Under the pieces are notes generated by a model. It made no database searches, was not told where the DNA came from, and saw nothing but the letters and a program-made list of their open reading frames with translations. The position numbers and the translations under genes are program-made. From NCBI RefSeq assembly GCF_019703515.2, contig NC_059363.1, positions 2,330,317-2,394,316 of the forward strand: DNA of 64,000 nt, given 5' to 3'. Numbering within the stretch: position 1 is the stretch's first letter; every line of letters starts with the position of its first letter. Source of the DNA: Myxocyprinus asiaticus. Its lineage: Eukaryota; Chordata; Actinopteri; Cypriniformes; Catostomidae. Positions 25,517-36,473 of the stretch are shown here, piece by piece.

Positions 25517-26764
25517 CACTATATTGCCAAAAGTATTCGCTCATCTGCCTTTAGACGCATATGAACTTAAGTGACATCCCATTCTTAATCCATAGGGTTT
25601 AATATGACGTCGGCCCACCCTTTGCAGCTATAACAGCTTCAACTCTTCTGGGAAGGCTTTCCACAAGGTTTAGGAGTGTGTTTATGGGAATTTTTGACCA
25701 TTCTTCCTGAAGCGCATTTGTGAGGTCAGACACTGATGTTGGACGAGAAGGCCTGGCTCGCAGTCTTCGCTCTAATTCATCCCAAAGGTGCTCTATCGGG
25801 TTGAGGTCAGGACTCTGTGCAGGCCAGTCAAGTTCTTCCACACCAAACTCGCTCATCCATGTCTTTATGGACCTTGCTTTGTGCACTGGTGCGCAGTCAT
25901 GTTGGAACAGGAAGGGGCCATCCCCAAGCTGTTCCCACAAAGTTGGGAGCATGGAATTGTCCAAAATCCCTTGGTATGCTGAAGCATTCAGAGTTCCTTT
26001 CACTGGAACTAAGGGGCCAAGCCCAGCTCCTGAAAAACAACCCCACACCATAATCCCCCCTCCACCAAACTTCACAGCTGGCACAATGCAGTCAGACAAG
26101 TACCGTTCTCCTGGCAACCGCCAAACCCAGACTCGTCCATCAGATTGCCAGATGGAGAAGCGTGATTTGTCACTCCAGAGAACGCATCTCCACTGCTCTA
26201 GAGTCCAGTGGCGGCGTGCTTTACACCACTGCATCCGACGCTTTGCATTGCACTTGGTGATGTATGGCTTGGATGCAGCTGCTCGGCCATGGAAACCCAT
26301 TCCATGAAGCTCTCTACGCACTGTCCTTGAGCTAATCTGAAGGCCACATGAACTTTGGAGGTCTGTAGCGATTGACTCTGCAGAAAGTTGGCGACCTCTG
26401 CGCACTATGCGCCTCAGCATCCGCTGACCCCGCTCTGTCATTTTACGTGGCCTACCACTTCGTGGCTGAGTTGCTGTCATTCCCAATCGCTTCCACTTTG
26501 TTATAATACCACTGACAGTTGACTGTGGAATATTTAGTAGCGAGGAAATTTCAAGACTGGACTTGTTGCACAGGTGGCATCCTATCTCAGTACCACGCTG
26601 GAATTCACTGAGCTCCTTAGAGCGGCCCATTCTTTCACAAATGTTTGTAGAAGCAGTCTGCATGCCTAGGTGCTTCATTTTATACACCTGTGGCCATGGA
26701 AGTGATTGGAACACCTGAATTCAATTATTTGGATGGGTGAGCGAATACTTTTGGCAATATAGTG
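25517..26764 (-). mobile_element. Tc1/mariner element, complete
   Basis: 1248 bp between TA dinucleotides at 25515-25516 and 26765-26766. The terminal inverted repeats are 27 bp (CACTATATTGCCAAAAGTATTCGCTCA, given in two parts: CACTATATTGCC and AAAAGTATTCGCTCA) and are identical at both ends. It encodes one uninterrupted transposase. It is inserted in an older AT-rich repeat whose halves lie at about 25.26-25.51 and 26.77-27.3 kb. Confidence 0.95.
25599..26627 (-). CDS. Tc1-type DD34E transposase, uninterrupted
   Basis: The frame is open from 26714, but the natural start is the ATG at 26627 ([20 protein letters not shown]), giving about 342 residues, the usual Tc1 length. The N-terminal half holds the paired helix-turn-helix DNA-binding region ([33 protein letters not shown]). 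The catalytic domain has Asp in [11 protein letters not shown], Asp in [11 protein letters not shown] and Glu in [11 protein letters not shown], with exactly 34 residues between the second Asp and the Glu. The residue after the first catalytic Asp is Lys where Tc1 proteins usually have Glu (SDESRF), one possible inactivating change. The enzyme would cut and paste the element at TA sites in the nucleus. No frameshift or stop is visible. Confidence 0.93.
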   Translation of the reverse strand, partial: GRSKELSEFQRGTEIGCHLCNKSSLEISSLLNIPQSTVSGIITKWKRLGMTATQPRSGRPRKMTERGQRMLRRIVRRGRQLSAESIATDLQSSCGLQISSRTVRRELHGMGFHGRAAASKPYITKCNAKRRMQWCKARRHWTLEQWRCVLWSDKSRFSIWQSDGRVWVWRLPGERYLSDCIVPAVKFGGGGIMVWGCFSGAGLGPLVPVKGTLNASAYQGILDNSMLPTLWEQLGDGPFLFQHDCAPVHKARSIKTWMSEFGVEELDWPAQSPDLNPIEHLWDELERRLRARPSRPTSVSDLTNALQEEWSKIPINTLLNLVESLPRRVEAVIAAKGGPTSY

Positions 26765-27957
26765 TATATAAATACATTCATGCATGTTTTCTAGAGACTA
26801 TTTCTAGAAAATAAGTGTATTTTGTGTTTTCCACTTTTTTTCAACAAATTATTTCTTAAAGCAAGTAAAAAAATAATGTAAAAAATCTGTCAAGTTAAAT
26901 TCACGATGTATTCTCTGCAAACAAGCCAAGCACAGTTTTGCTTATCAGGTAAATGTATTTGTATGTTTTAAGGATCTTTTGATTGTGTTTACTTTTTTTA
27001 CTGCAAAACAAGACAAATACTAAAGAATATGATTTTTGGCACTGTGAGATTATTTTTCTTACCCTTTTAGCAAATAGTTTTTCTCATTTTAAGCAGAAAT
27101 CTCTTGAAATAGGTGTTTATTTGTTATTTCTCTTGTTTATTCTGATGTCAGTGCACAAGATATATATTTATAATACTTTTTCTGAAAACAAGTCTGACAA
27201 TCTTGCGCACATTTGCTTGCAAAGTTTCTTCAAATTGTTTTCTGGATGTTTAGATATTTTACTGGAAAAAAAAGGTAATTTTTCTCACCTCCAGAAGAAG
27301 TTAAATTATCCTTGAAATATGCTGTCTTTTATCCTCTTTAAAGTCACCATAAAGGCCATTTTATTATACGCTTTTGCATTTTACAACCCTCCTCTATCAT
27401 TTTACTGGTCACATCCGCACTCACTTCCCTTTCAAAATTGTTGTTATGTTCCCAGTGTATCATTTTTGACCCGCTCTTATTATGGCTTTGTCAAAAGTGT
27501 GCCAATCTATCAAAGAAAAGGTTAAATGATCAACTCGCTGAAGTGATAATTGCATGATTGCCTTCTTCCTCTTGCCAAGAAAGTGGCAGAATATATACCA
27601 GCCTGTTTGCGTGTGTTAAAATGTTAGATCGTAATCACCAGTCAAGTGGTATAATGATGAAATGCTTGTGTCTTTAAAGGAAATTTCTCCTGGTGAGTGG
27701 CGTGCCGGCTGTATTTTTAGTCCAGCTCCACTTCAGTTTGGCAGCTGCCCACACGCTACCCTGACATGAGAGTGCTGCACGCTTTTCTACACAGGATGTG
27801 AATGTTCTGTATGCACGGAATACCCCGGTGACATTTGTCAAAATGTGCAGTATACAACAAGTGCATACTTTGTGGAATACTGTATCCCACAATGCGCTCA
27901 GATAGACCCTTTCATCAGTATGACAAATGAACAGGAAACGATTGAATGAATTAATGA

Positions 27958-28395
27958 ATGAACGTTACATTTATATAGCACTTTTTCTGACACTACACTT
28001 AAAGCACTTTACACAGTCAACAGGAGACTCTCCTCAACCACCACCAGTGTGCAGCATCCACCTGGATGACACTCACCACACACCAGCTATTGGTGGAGAG
28101 GAGAGAGTAGAGTTATAGAGCCAATTAGTGGATGAGGATTATTAGGAGGCCATGATTGATAAGGGCCAATGGGGCAATTTGGCCAGAACACTGGGGTTAC
28201 ACCCCTACTCTTTTCGAGAAGTGTCCTGGGATTTTTAATGACCACAGAGAGTCAGGACCTCAGTTTAATGTCTCATCCGAAGGACAGTGCCTTTTTACAG
28301 TATAGTGTCCCCATCACTATACTGGGGATTTAGGACCCACACAGTCTACAGGGTGAGCACCCCCTGCTGGCCTCCATAATACCTATCAACCACGA
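27958..28395 (+). repeat. Widespread teleost dispersed repeat
   Basis: It begins TTACATTTATATAGCACTTT and continues through ACCACCACCAGTGTGCAGCA, ATTAGGAGGCCATGATTGAT, CTACTCTTTTCGAGAAGTG and ACCCCCTGCTGGCCTCC. I recognise this series from many fish genomes as a common dispersed repeat. It is non-coding; the class is not assigned. Confidence 0.65.
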
Positions 28396-28429
28396 TTTCT
28401 CATGATGGACTCATTATTTGATAAGACTG

Positions 28430-28945
28430 CCAGAAGTTAAATTTGTTACGTAAAATCGTTTACGTAAAAGTTGTATTATTTGCAAGATGATTAGGACAAA
28501 TGACTATTTGTTCGTGCACAATTCTGCACGAACAAAATTAGATTTTGAGTGCACAAAAATTTTTCTGCATGTGCAAGATGATATTTTGAGCATGCAAAAA
28601 GGTATTTTGCACACAGAGTGGGTAGGAGGAGAAAGCAAAATTTCAGAATTCTGAGCAAATTCACATTCAAATAAACTTTATGCGAGCGCAAAATTGATTT
28701 TCGTTTGCTCAAAATGAATTTATCTTTGCAAGAAGATGCATTGCTTTACAAAACTGAGTTCAAGTACATGCAAAAGAACTTTTCGTGCACTCAAAATATC
28801 ATCTTGTGCGTGAAGAAATTTTTTTGAGCACTCAAAATATCATCTTATGCATGCAAAATAACTTTTTGTGTGCTCAAAATTTAATCTAGCACGCGAAGAA
28901 CATTTTTGTGCACTCAAAATATAATTTTGTGCATGCAGAATTGTG
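28430..28945. repeat. Degenerate tandem/inverted array
   Basis: A motif like GCACTCAAAATATCATCTTG followed by TGCATGCAAAAT repeats at roughly 25-60 bp intervals on the right half (28.75-28.95 kb), while the left half (28.49-28.68 kb) carries its complement (GCAAGATGATATTTTGAGCA). The array is thus arranged around a centre near 28.7 kb and could fold on itself. No coding function. Confidence 0.6.
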
Positions 28946-29484
28946 GCACATATACTACTCCATAATAGACAAAAATGTGACACTACTGTCTAAAACGTTT
29001 CTCGATTTCACTGAGGTTCGTTTCTCCTTGCTCACCATATTCTGCCTTCTGTTTTACTTACTATTTTTAAATAATACTAGGCAGTATTCAGTACAGCAAG
29101 TATTCCGAACTAAACATGGTATACAAATATATACTGCAGAAATAGTACAAGTAGTGTGGTAGCAAAAAGTTATGAAATTTTCACATTACATTTTTGCATA
29201 AAATTGTATTTATTTGCAAAACAATGAGGTCAAATGACAACATTGTAATATTGGAACTGTTTGAATTGTTTCTTGTGTCTCGAGATTCGTTTATCACCAT
29301 ATGCTGCTTTCTTTTTTACTTTCTGTTTTTAAATCAAACTAAGTAATAAGGAAGTATTGCAAGCCAAACATAGCCATATTATACACAATAGGCTTTACAT
29401 AGTATACTGCTAAAATAGTACAAGTTGTGTGGTAGCAAAAAGTTACATTTTTACGTGAAATTGTTGTAATTGTGTAAAATTAAG

Positions 29485-30255
29485 CCTGATCTCATGAAAA
29501 TTGTGTTACCATGGCAACATTGTTACAAAATGAAATTACGTGCCTTTTCAAATGTTTAGCTGCAGTTTCCTAGTGAAATGTCCAGTGGGGGGCGCCAAAA
29601 GCGAGTGAAACGGTGTCATAATCAGACGAGGTTAAGATGGATATTAGAAAAGGCTTTAATGAGTAAAATGATCCTCCCTAACCTAAAACTTTAACCTAAA
29701 CCTAACCGATAGTGTTCTAAAAGCAAATGAGAGTTGAACAAAACAGACACCCTTACCCTAAACCAACACCTAAACCTAACCGATAGTGTCCAGAAACAAA
29801 GTACGAAACAAAAAGCACATTTTCTGAAGCAGCCATGTGATTTAGTGTGGCTTCAATGACACTGTTGTCTCATGTGCCAGCTTATGTGTTTGGCTGGGCT
29901 CAAACCATGGCCTTCCGAGTCCAAAGGCTGACACTCGTTCAGGTGAGCTACCGCGAAACCTCTCGATGGAATAAGTGTGTAAATGAAGGTGGATCTGTAA
30001 TATAAGCAATAAAATGTATCGTTTTTCAAATGATGAGTTAAAGTGTTTCGATATCATAATACAGCAGTGTGAGTAACAGTGCGAAAAATAAGCGTTTATA
30101 AAGTCATAATCAGCTGATGTACTACTGATTTGTGTGAAAATGTATAAAACACACAGTTGTAGCACATCTAGTGTTTATTTTACCAAGAAACTGCGGCGAA
30201 ACGTAGAACGTGACACGTAAAACTCAGTTCGCAAAATTTTTGTTGATTCTATGAG
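29485..30255 (-). repeat. Dispersed repeat, inverted partner of 9.83-10.6 kb
   Basis: Complement of the 9.8 kb copy: GGGGGCGCCAAAAGCGAGTG, CCTAAACCTAACCGATAGTG and AGTGTCCAGAAAC. It ends near GATTCTATGAGACTAGG. Confidence 0.55.
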
Positions 30256-30262
30256 ACTAGGT

Positions 30263-31350
30263 TCATTGTAAAAAATGTCCGTAATTTTAATGGTAAAAGA
30301 CTGTAAAAATGCTACATTACAAAAAAGTTCATTGGTTAATGAGTAGCTACCGTAAAATAAACATTAATTTTGTTTTAATATATTTAAGAAGACAGTACAT
30401 GCATTTTTACGCTAAAATGTTGTAAAAATGAATTTTTTTAGATGTAAAAAGTATGATTTTCCCGTATAATTAATGTTTAAAATGTATATTATGTTCAACA
30501 AGAGAGTACATGTACTTTTTACGGTAAATTATATATATATAAGTCCTCATGGTGGCGTAGTGACGGTGGCGGAGGACGAATCTCAGTTGCCTCCGCGTCT
30601 GAGACGTCAATCCGCGCATCTTATCACGTGGCTTGTTGAGCGCGTTACCGTGTGAAGCCTCCTCATGTGTGGAGGCTTCACACTATTCTCCGCGCCATCC
30701 ACACACAACTCACCACACGCCCCACCGAGAGCGAGAACCACATTATAGCGACAATACATAGTTCCATACAATCACCATACAATCACATAGTTACCCCATG
30801 TGACTCTACCCCTCCCTAGCAACCGGGCAATTTGGTTGCTTATGAGGCCTGGCTGGAGTCACTCAGCACACCCTGGATTCAAACTCGTGACTCCAGGTGT
30901 GTACGGTAAATTATTGTTAAAATGACGGTAAAGAACAGTAATCGGGCGTTCCCAGAATTCCCAGCATGACCCATTACTTTTCATTATATTTTATGGGAAT
31001 AGTTATGTTTCTTCTTATTTTTAATATCAGTTATGTACTTTGGGGTGATCTTTGTTTTATTTGATGTAGTTTAGTTAATGTTTACTGCATTATTTTAATT
31101 TCACATGTGTTACCCTGATGGTGTTTAGTGTTTGTGTGAGTGACACTGAGCACTCGACGTGTTTATTGGTCATTGCTCCAGGAAGACCCGCTATTGATGA
31201 ACTTCATGTCATTATGTGCCCTTCTGTAGTTACTACAGTGAGTAACAAATACATTATAAAGTGAAAAGCAGATTTTTACAGTTTCAGAAGGTTAATATAT
31301 TAAGTTTATTATTTAGTAATATAACGACGATACTGCACTGTAAAATGTAA
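30263..31350. mobile_element. Candidate element with CACTGTAAAA-type ends, carrying a SINE
   Basis: A segment rich in GTAAAAATG/ACGGTAAA motifs runs from CATTGTAAAAAATGTCCG at about 30263 to GCACTGTAAAATGTAACG near 31350. It is interrupted by a SINE. Boundaries and class are uncertain. Confidence 0.35.
30533..30902 (-). mobile_element. tRNA-headed SINE, copy 3 (- strand, 5'-truncated)
   Basis: Complement of the shared SINE body, from GCGTAGTGACGGTGGCGG to GACTCCAGGTGTGT. The B-box region is present (GGATTCAAACTC on the + strand); the A box is lost. Flanked by a 12-bp duplication ACGGTAAATTAT at 30521-30532 and 30903-30914. Confidence 0.88.
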
Positions 31351-33770
31351 CGTAAAAACAACAAATTTAAACTGTAAAATGTACAGGTTGTTCTGTAAAG
31401 ATGTTAAGTAATAAGCAGGTATTCCAAACAGAGCATAGCCATATTATACACAGTTAACGAAATATACTGCAAAAATAGTACAAGTGTGGTAGTAAAAGTT
31501 GCTATTTTACACAAAAGTTTTCTGTAAAATTGTATTTATTTGCAAGATGATAAGTTCAAATGACAACAATGTGACATAGTAAGGTTTAAAACGTTACCCG
31601 ACTTTCATTTAGTTTCATGTCATATTATGCCTTCTGTTTTACTTACTATTTTGAAATAATAGTAGGCAGTATCCGGTAAGTTATCAAGTGTTTCAACCCG
31701 AACATATTGTAGCTATTATACTGTACACAGTAAACAATATATACTGCAAAAAGAGTACAAGTAGTGTGGTAGTGTGCTATTCCCAATATGGTCAAAAATG
31801 TCTTGATATAAGCTTATTTTTGTATTTTATTTTTACTCATTTAGATTTTTCCTATTTTACGCATGAATCTAACATAGAAATAGCGAATCAGTATTCCAAG
31901 TTCCCACCCAGTTAGTCTCATGCTAAGTGATAGCTTGCACGGCACGCCACTGCTTTTCTCATCCTTTTATTAAGGCCTGTGATTATATTTCAGGCTTATG
32001 AAATATTCCCCACAGTCAGAGGGATACTTAACCTGAGGCACTGCACGACATGCACAGTGAATTTAACATATTTAACCCGCTTGTTGAATATTCCAGAGAA
32101 AATTGTCTGTAAAAATTAACCTCAATCATTTTATCAAGTCAAGTCAAATAAAAAAAAAAAAAAATCACCCTGTTGCATAAGCATAGAAGAGCAGGGTGCA
32201 AGAACATCCTCTTTTTCTTTATTATTTATAATTTGTTAGTATTACAGCATGGCCGAGGGCTATGAGTATTCAATACTGTATTATGAGACAATAACAGAGC
32301 TGAATGTGTAACATAAAACAGTGTTTGCATGCAACACCTCAAAGATTAAGACTGGATGAAGACTGAGTTATTACACAAGACTTGCTCTTTCCCCTTGACG
32401 GCACACAATTACAGTGCACGAGCAAGAGGCGCTGACAGACAAAACAGAGTTTCACACAATGCAAGCTTGACACTTTCATTCACAGTGTACACAATGTTAA
32501 AACACGACACAAACTCAGCGTCTCTCTGACATGCTAATCGTTGTGCAATTAACAATAAGTAGATTCATTTTACATTTTCACTGCGTGACCATCATTAAGA
32601 TATTTTAACAAAACTGTGGCTTTTCCAGTACGAGCTACTTAACTGCGAGTAGCGGTGTACTAGCGTCACAGAAAGCTTCATCGCTGACTTACTTTGTACT
32701 GCCGAAGCATTTAAGTGAATTGTATCGATCGGATGGCACATGTAAATGAACCAGTTGAAACTAACGATTCACTGATTCACTAATATGTAGCATCAGGATA
32801 TACATTTTTTAATGAATCTGTTCATTCGGACAATTCATGTAAATGAAGCTGTTCAACTGAATGATTCACTTTAGCTGTGACCGAAACTTTTGGTGAATTG
32901 CTACTGTTTATTACAATGTTTTTATTCAGTTATATACTGTAAAGTAGCACGTTTTCTAGTTTTATTAACTGTATAGTTAGTATAAATGTAGGTATCAACC
33001 TTAATTGCTTAACGCTTAAATGCATGGTAATTTTCCATATTCGGGTCTCTAGTGACCCGGCACTTATATCTATCAAAAATGGACGTATAAAATGTCCAGA
33101 TTGTGAACAATTTTCAATATTTTCAAGACAATTAGAAAATAATAAAATAAAATATATTTTGAATTATTTGTATGTTTTGTTTTTCATACATCAAAGAGAT
33201 AATGCAACAAATCAAGACAAATCTAGAACAGGATTCATTATATTCACACTGAAATTTCATGAGGTGCAACTGGCTGTCACATATTGAGCTACACATAACA
33301 CATAATCGACACATAAGTTACACATTTGTTACACATATGTATTTTATCAGTCTAAATAGATGTACAACTTACATTATTTCAGTAGTACACCCAAATGAAA
33401 AAAAAAACATATCATACTTTTCATGTGTTAAACTTGCTATAGTTTACTTCAATGTTGTTTCTACATCAGCTAGCAATGTCAAATGTAAATCAAGTCAATC
33501 ACTGAAACATCAGTGGCACCTTGAATAAGAAATAGCATGTGTAATATGTACATGTACACACATATGGAATACTGATAATTCACCATTGTTGATAATTAAT
33601 TGTTGCACAAAACGTCAACATGATATAGTATTTATTTGGATAAATATAGTACTCATTTATTTTGTAATTAACAAAGAAATAGATATCCTGTGATAGTAAA
33701 TTTAAATAGAAAAAAGTGTCATAATTTGTGTAGTTAAGCATTAAAACATAACACAGAGCTGAATAGATTT
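31351..33770. other. AT-rich non-coding DNA
   Basis: No exon or complete element recognised. GATTCACTGATTCACTAAT-type motifs at 32.76-32.88 kb echo those near 18 kb. Open frames such as 33024-33287 have no recognisable domain. Confidence 0.4.
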
Positions 33771-33829
33771 ATTATAGCGAAAAAGTAACAGAGGTCGTCC
33801 ACCCACCCAGTCTGATGGAGATTGGGTAT

Positions 33830-34230
33830 AAAAAGAAAAAATGTGAAGCTTGAAAAACATCCCCACAGCATGATGCTGCCACCATCATGCTTCACTGTAG
33901 GGATGGTATTGGCCAGGTGATGAGTGGTGCCTGATTTCCTCCAGACATGACGCTTGCCATTCAGGCCAAAGAGTTCAATCTTTGTTTCATCAGACCAGAT
34001 AATTTTATTTCTCATGGTCTGAGAGTCCTTCAGGTGCCTTTTGGCAAACTCCAGGCGGGCTGTCATGTGCCTTTTACAGAGGAGTGGCTTCCGTCTGGCC
34101 ACTCTAACATCCAGGCCTGATTGGTGGAGTGCTGCAGAGATGGTTGTTCTTCTGGAAGGTTCTCCTCTCTCCACAGAGAAATGCTGGAGCTCTGTCAGAG
34201 TGACCATCAGGTTCTTGGTCACCTCCCTGG
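33830..34230 (-). pseudogene. Tc1-like transposase fragment
   Basis: The frame reads [55 protein letters not shown] and [19 protein letters not shown]. This is the middle of a salmonid/cyprinid-type Tc1 transposase with the first catalytic Asp (WSDET). Both the N-terminal DNA-binding part and the second Asp and Glu are missing. At 34231 it joins abruptly to half of an AAAGGGATAGTTCACCC-family element. Confidence 0.9.
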
Positions 34231-34380
34231 ATTACTTTTATGCTGCCTAAATGTGACTTTTGGACCGTCAAAGTTCTGGCACCCGTATACATCCATTATA
34301 AAGACCTGATAGAGCTCTGTATTCTTCTAAAACTCTTTATTTGTGTTCTGCTGAAATTTTTGGGTGAACTATTCCTTTAA
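34231..34380 (-). repeat. Half copy of the AAAGGGATAGTTCACCC family
   Basis: Contains GATTACTTTTATGCTGC, TTGTGTTCTGCTGAAATTTT and ends TTGGGTGAACTATTCCTTTAA. Only the right half is present. Confidence 0.65.
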
Positions 34381-34391
34381 AGCACTATAGC

Positions 34392-34770
34392 TAGGGTTGC
34401 CACCCGTCCCGTAAAATACTGGATCATTCCATTTTTAAAGATGTAAAGTCACGTCCCGTTTCGAATCAATACGGGACGTGATTTGTCCCGTATTTTAAGC
34501 TGGTCAGATGCCGTCACAGCCAAATCGTTCAAGATTGTTAATTTATCCTTAATATTCGCTGTAAATGTTGGTAACGTTTGCGGGTAAGGGACTGTCTAAA
34601 AAGTCCACACATTGTGCTAAAACATCCTAATACTGTTGCGGGTGTGATAAGGCACCATCTGAAAAGTCCACACAAGCGACAATTGCCATCGCAACAAACC
34701 ACCCCACCCCACCCCTGTCAACAACAGAGAGAGTGTCCTTTATTCAGCAGCTCCAAAAGTGGCAACCCTA
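34392..34770. mobile_element. Short hAT-like MITE with exact 8-bp TSD
   Basis: The ends are TAGGGTTGCCACC and AGTGGCAACCCTA (inverted). The flanking duplication ACTATAGC at 34384-34391 and 34771-34778 is exact. The 379-bp interior includes a fold-back with GGGACGTGA and CACGTCCCG. It has no transposase. Confidence 0.85.
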
Positions 34771-34778
34771 ACTATAGC

Positions 34779-36042
34779 AGGTATCCGTTCAGTCTTATGC
34801 ATTATGACAATGAAAGCATCTGTGCAAAACAGATATCATAACACACAGCAGCTTTGCTTTTTCACTCAATTAACTCACTGTCTGCTTCAGTGATTGTACG
34901 ACTAATTCAGAGACTGAAAACAAATGCGGCGGTATCTATTACAGCATGTTGACTGCTCGTGCATGTAAACAACATGTGTTTCTTGTGACACCAGAAACAT
35001 CCAACGCTAACTGAAAGTGCTAACATTAAGGAACAAAAACAAAGAAGGAGAAACTTGGATAATCTACGGAAAGTTGCTTAATGGAGAGCGCAACAGGTCT
35101 CATGAATATGGTTTAAACAATCGAATTGATTTATTTTACATTCATAAATCATGAACCACAAAAAAGAAAAGAGAAATTCCAATGGCAACATATTTTGAAT
35201 AGAGTAATTTTTAACACTTTTGTTAAGCCTTTTTTATTCTTTTTTGTGGTAAGAGGTTTTCATTCTGTTGCCCGGATCATTTGGATGTGTGTACGTGATG
35301 AGAGATCTGAGAGAACACATTTTTCAGAGCGAGCAATGCTTTTGACTTTTAATTTCCTGCAACAGTGTTGATCATTTAATTCACAATGTGAAATACAAAG
35401 AGGATAAGCAGGTTGTGATTTTAAATAAATATTATAAGAGTGAAAACAAACAAGTCAAGAAAGTGTCGCACACAATGATATTACAGGAGACTATAATTTT
35501 GCCTCATTCCACAATTTGTAAAAATAGGCAAAATCATGTTTACCGTACAGTAATATTCTCTCAGTGGAAGTATATGGGGAAAGGCAATACACTGGAATTG
35601 AGAGTTAAACGACACACATTTTAACAGTCAATAAAATATAATTTCAGCTGTTAAGCCCTTCCCTTTGCTTGTTTAAGTTAACTTGAGCTTAACTTGTACT
35701 GAACATTTGTACATGATCATTTTGCAATTCATTTTCAAATTAAACCAATACAATGACACTAAATAAAATGTTGCATGCCCTTATTTATAAAATAATTTCC
35801 AAAACAGTGCTGTTTTTTATAAAACTATTATTAGACTCAGATCCACCTAAATAGTGGGTCTTAATGTTATAAAACTGTCCACATATACAGTATTCATAAA
35901 TCTAGCAACATTCATATAAAGTAAATAAACATCAAGCTCATTACAGAAATAAAGTTCAGTCTATACAGCGTTACTATAAAACATGTTTACGGTGCAAATG
36001 GCAGGGGCGCAAGCAAGTAATTTTAATTAAATTAATAAAAGG
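34779..36042. other. Non-coding DNA, nothing recognised
   Basis: AT-rich sequence without recognisable exons, repeats with defined ends, or RNA genes. Confidence 0.4.
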
Positions 36043-36473
36043 TGGGGCCTGGGTAGCTTAGCAAGTAAAGACGCTGACTACCACACCTGGAGTCACGAGT
36101 TCGAATCCAGGGCGTGCTGAGTGACTCCAGCCAGGTCTCCTAAGCAACCCATTGGCCTGGTTGCTAGGGAGGGTAGAGTCACATGGGGTAACCTCCTCGT
36201 GGTCGCTATAATGTGGTTCTCGCTCTCGGTGGGGCGCATGGTGAGTTGTGCGTGGATGCTGCGGAGAATAGCGTGAAGCCTCCACACGCACTACGTCTCC
36301 GCGGTAACGCGCTCAACAAGCCACGTGATAAGATGAGCGGATGGACAGACTCAGATGCGGAGGCAACTGAGATTCGTCCTCCGCCACCCGAATTGAGACG
36401 AGTCACTACGCCACCACGAGGACTTAGAGCGCATTGGGAATTGGGCATTCCAAATTGGGGAGAAAATCCCCTT
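36043..36473 (+). mobile_element. tRNA-headed SINE, copy 4 (full length)
   Basis: Full head (GGGGCCTGGGTAGCTTAGC A box; GAGTTCGAATCC B box) and body, ending GGAGAAAATCCCC. The flanks are A/T-rich (TTTTAATTAAA and TTTAAATTAAA), so the duplication is only approximate. Confidence 0.9.

Noticed and set aside
25720..26307. 195-codon + strand frame
   Set aside because: Shadow of the Tc1 transposase on the opposite strand.
28430..28945. CRISPR-like array
   Set aside because: Vertebrate sequence; units vary in length and sequence, and there are no constant repeats with unique spacers.
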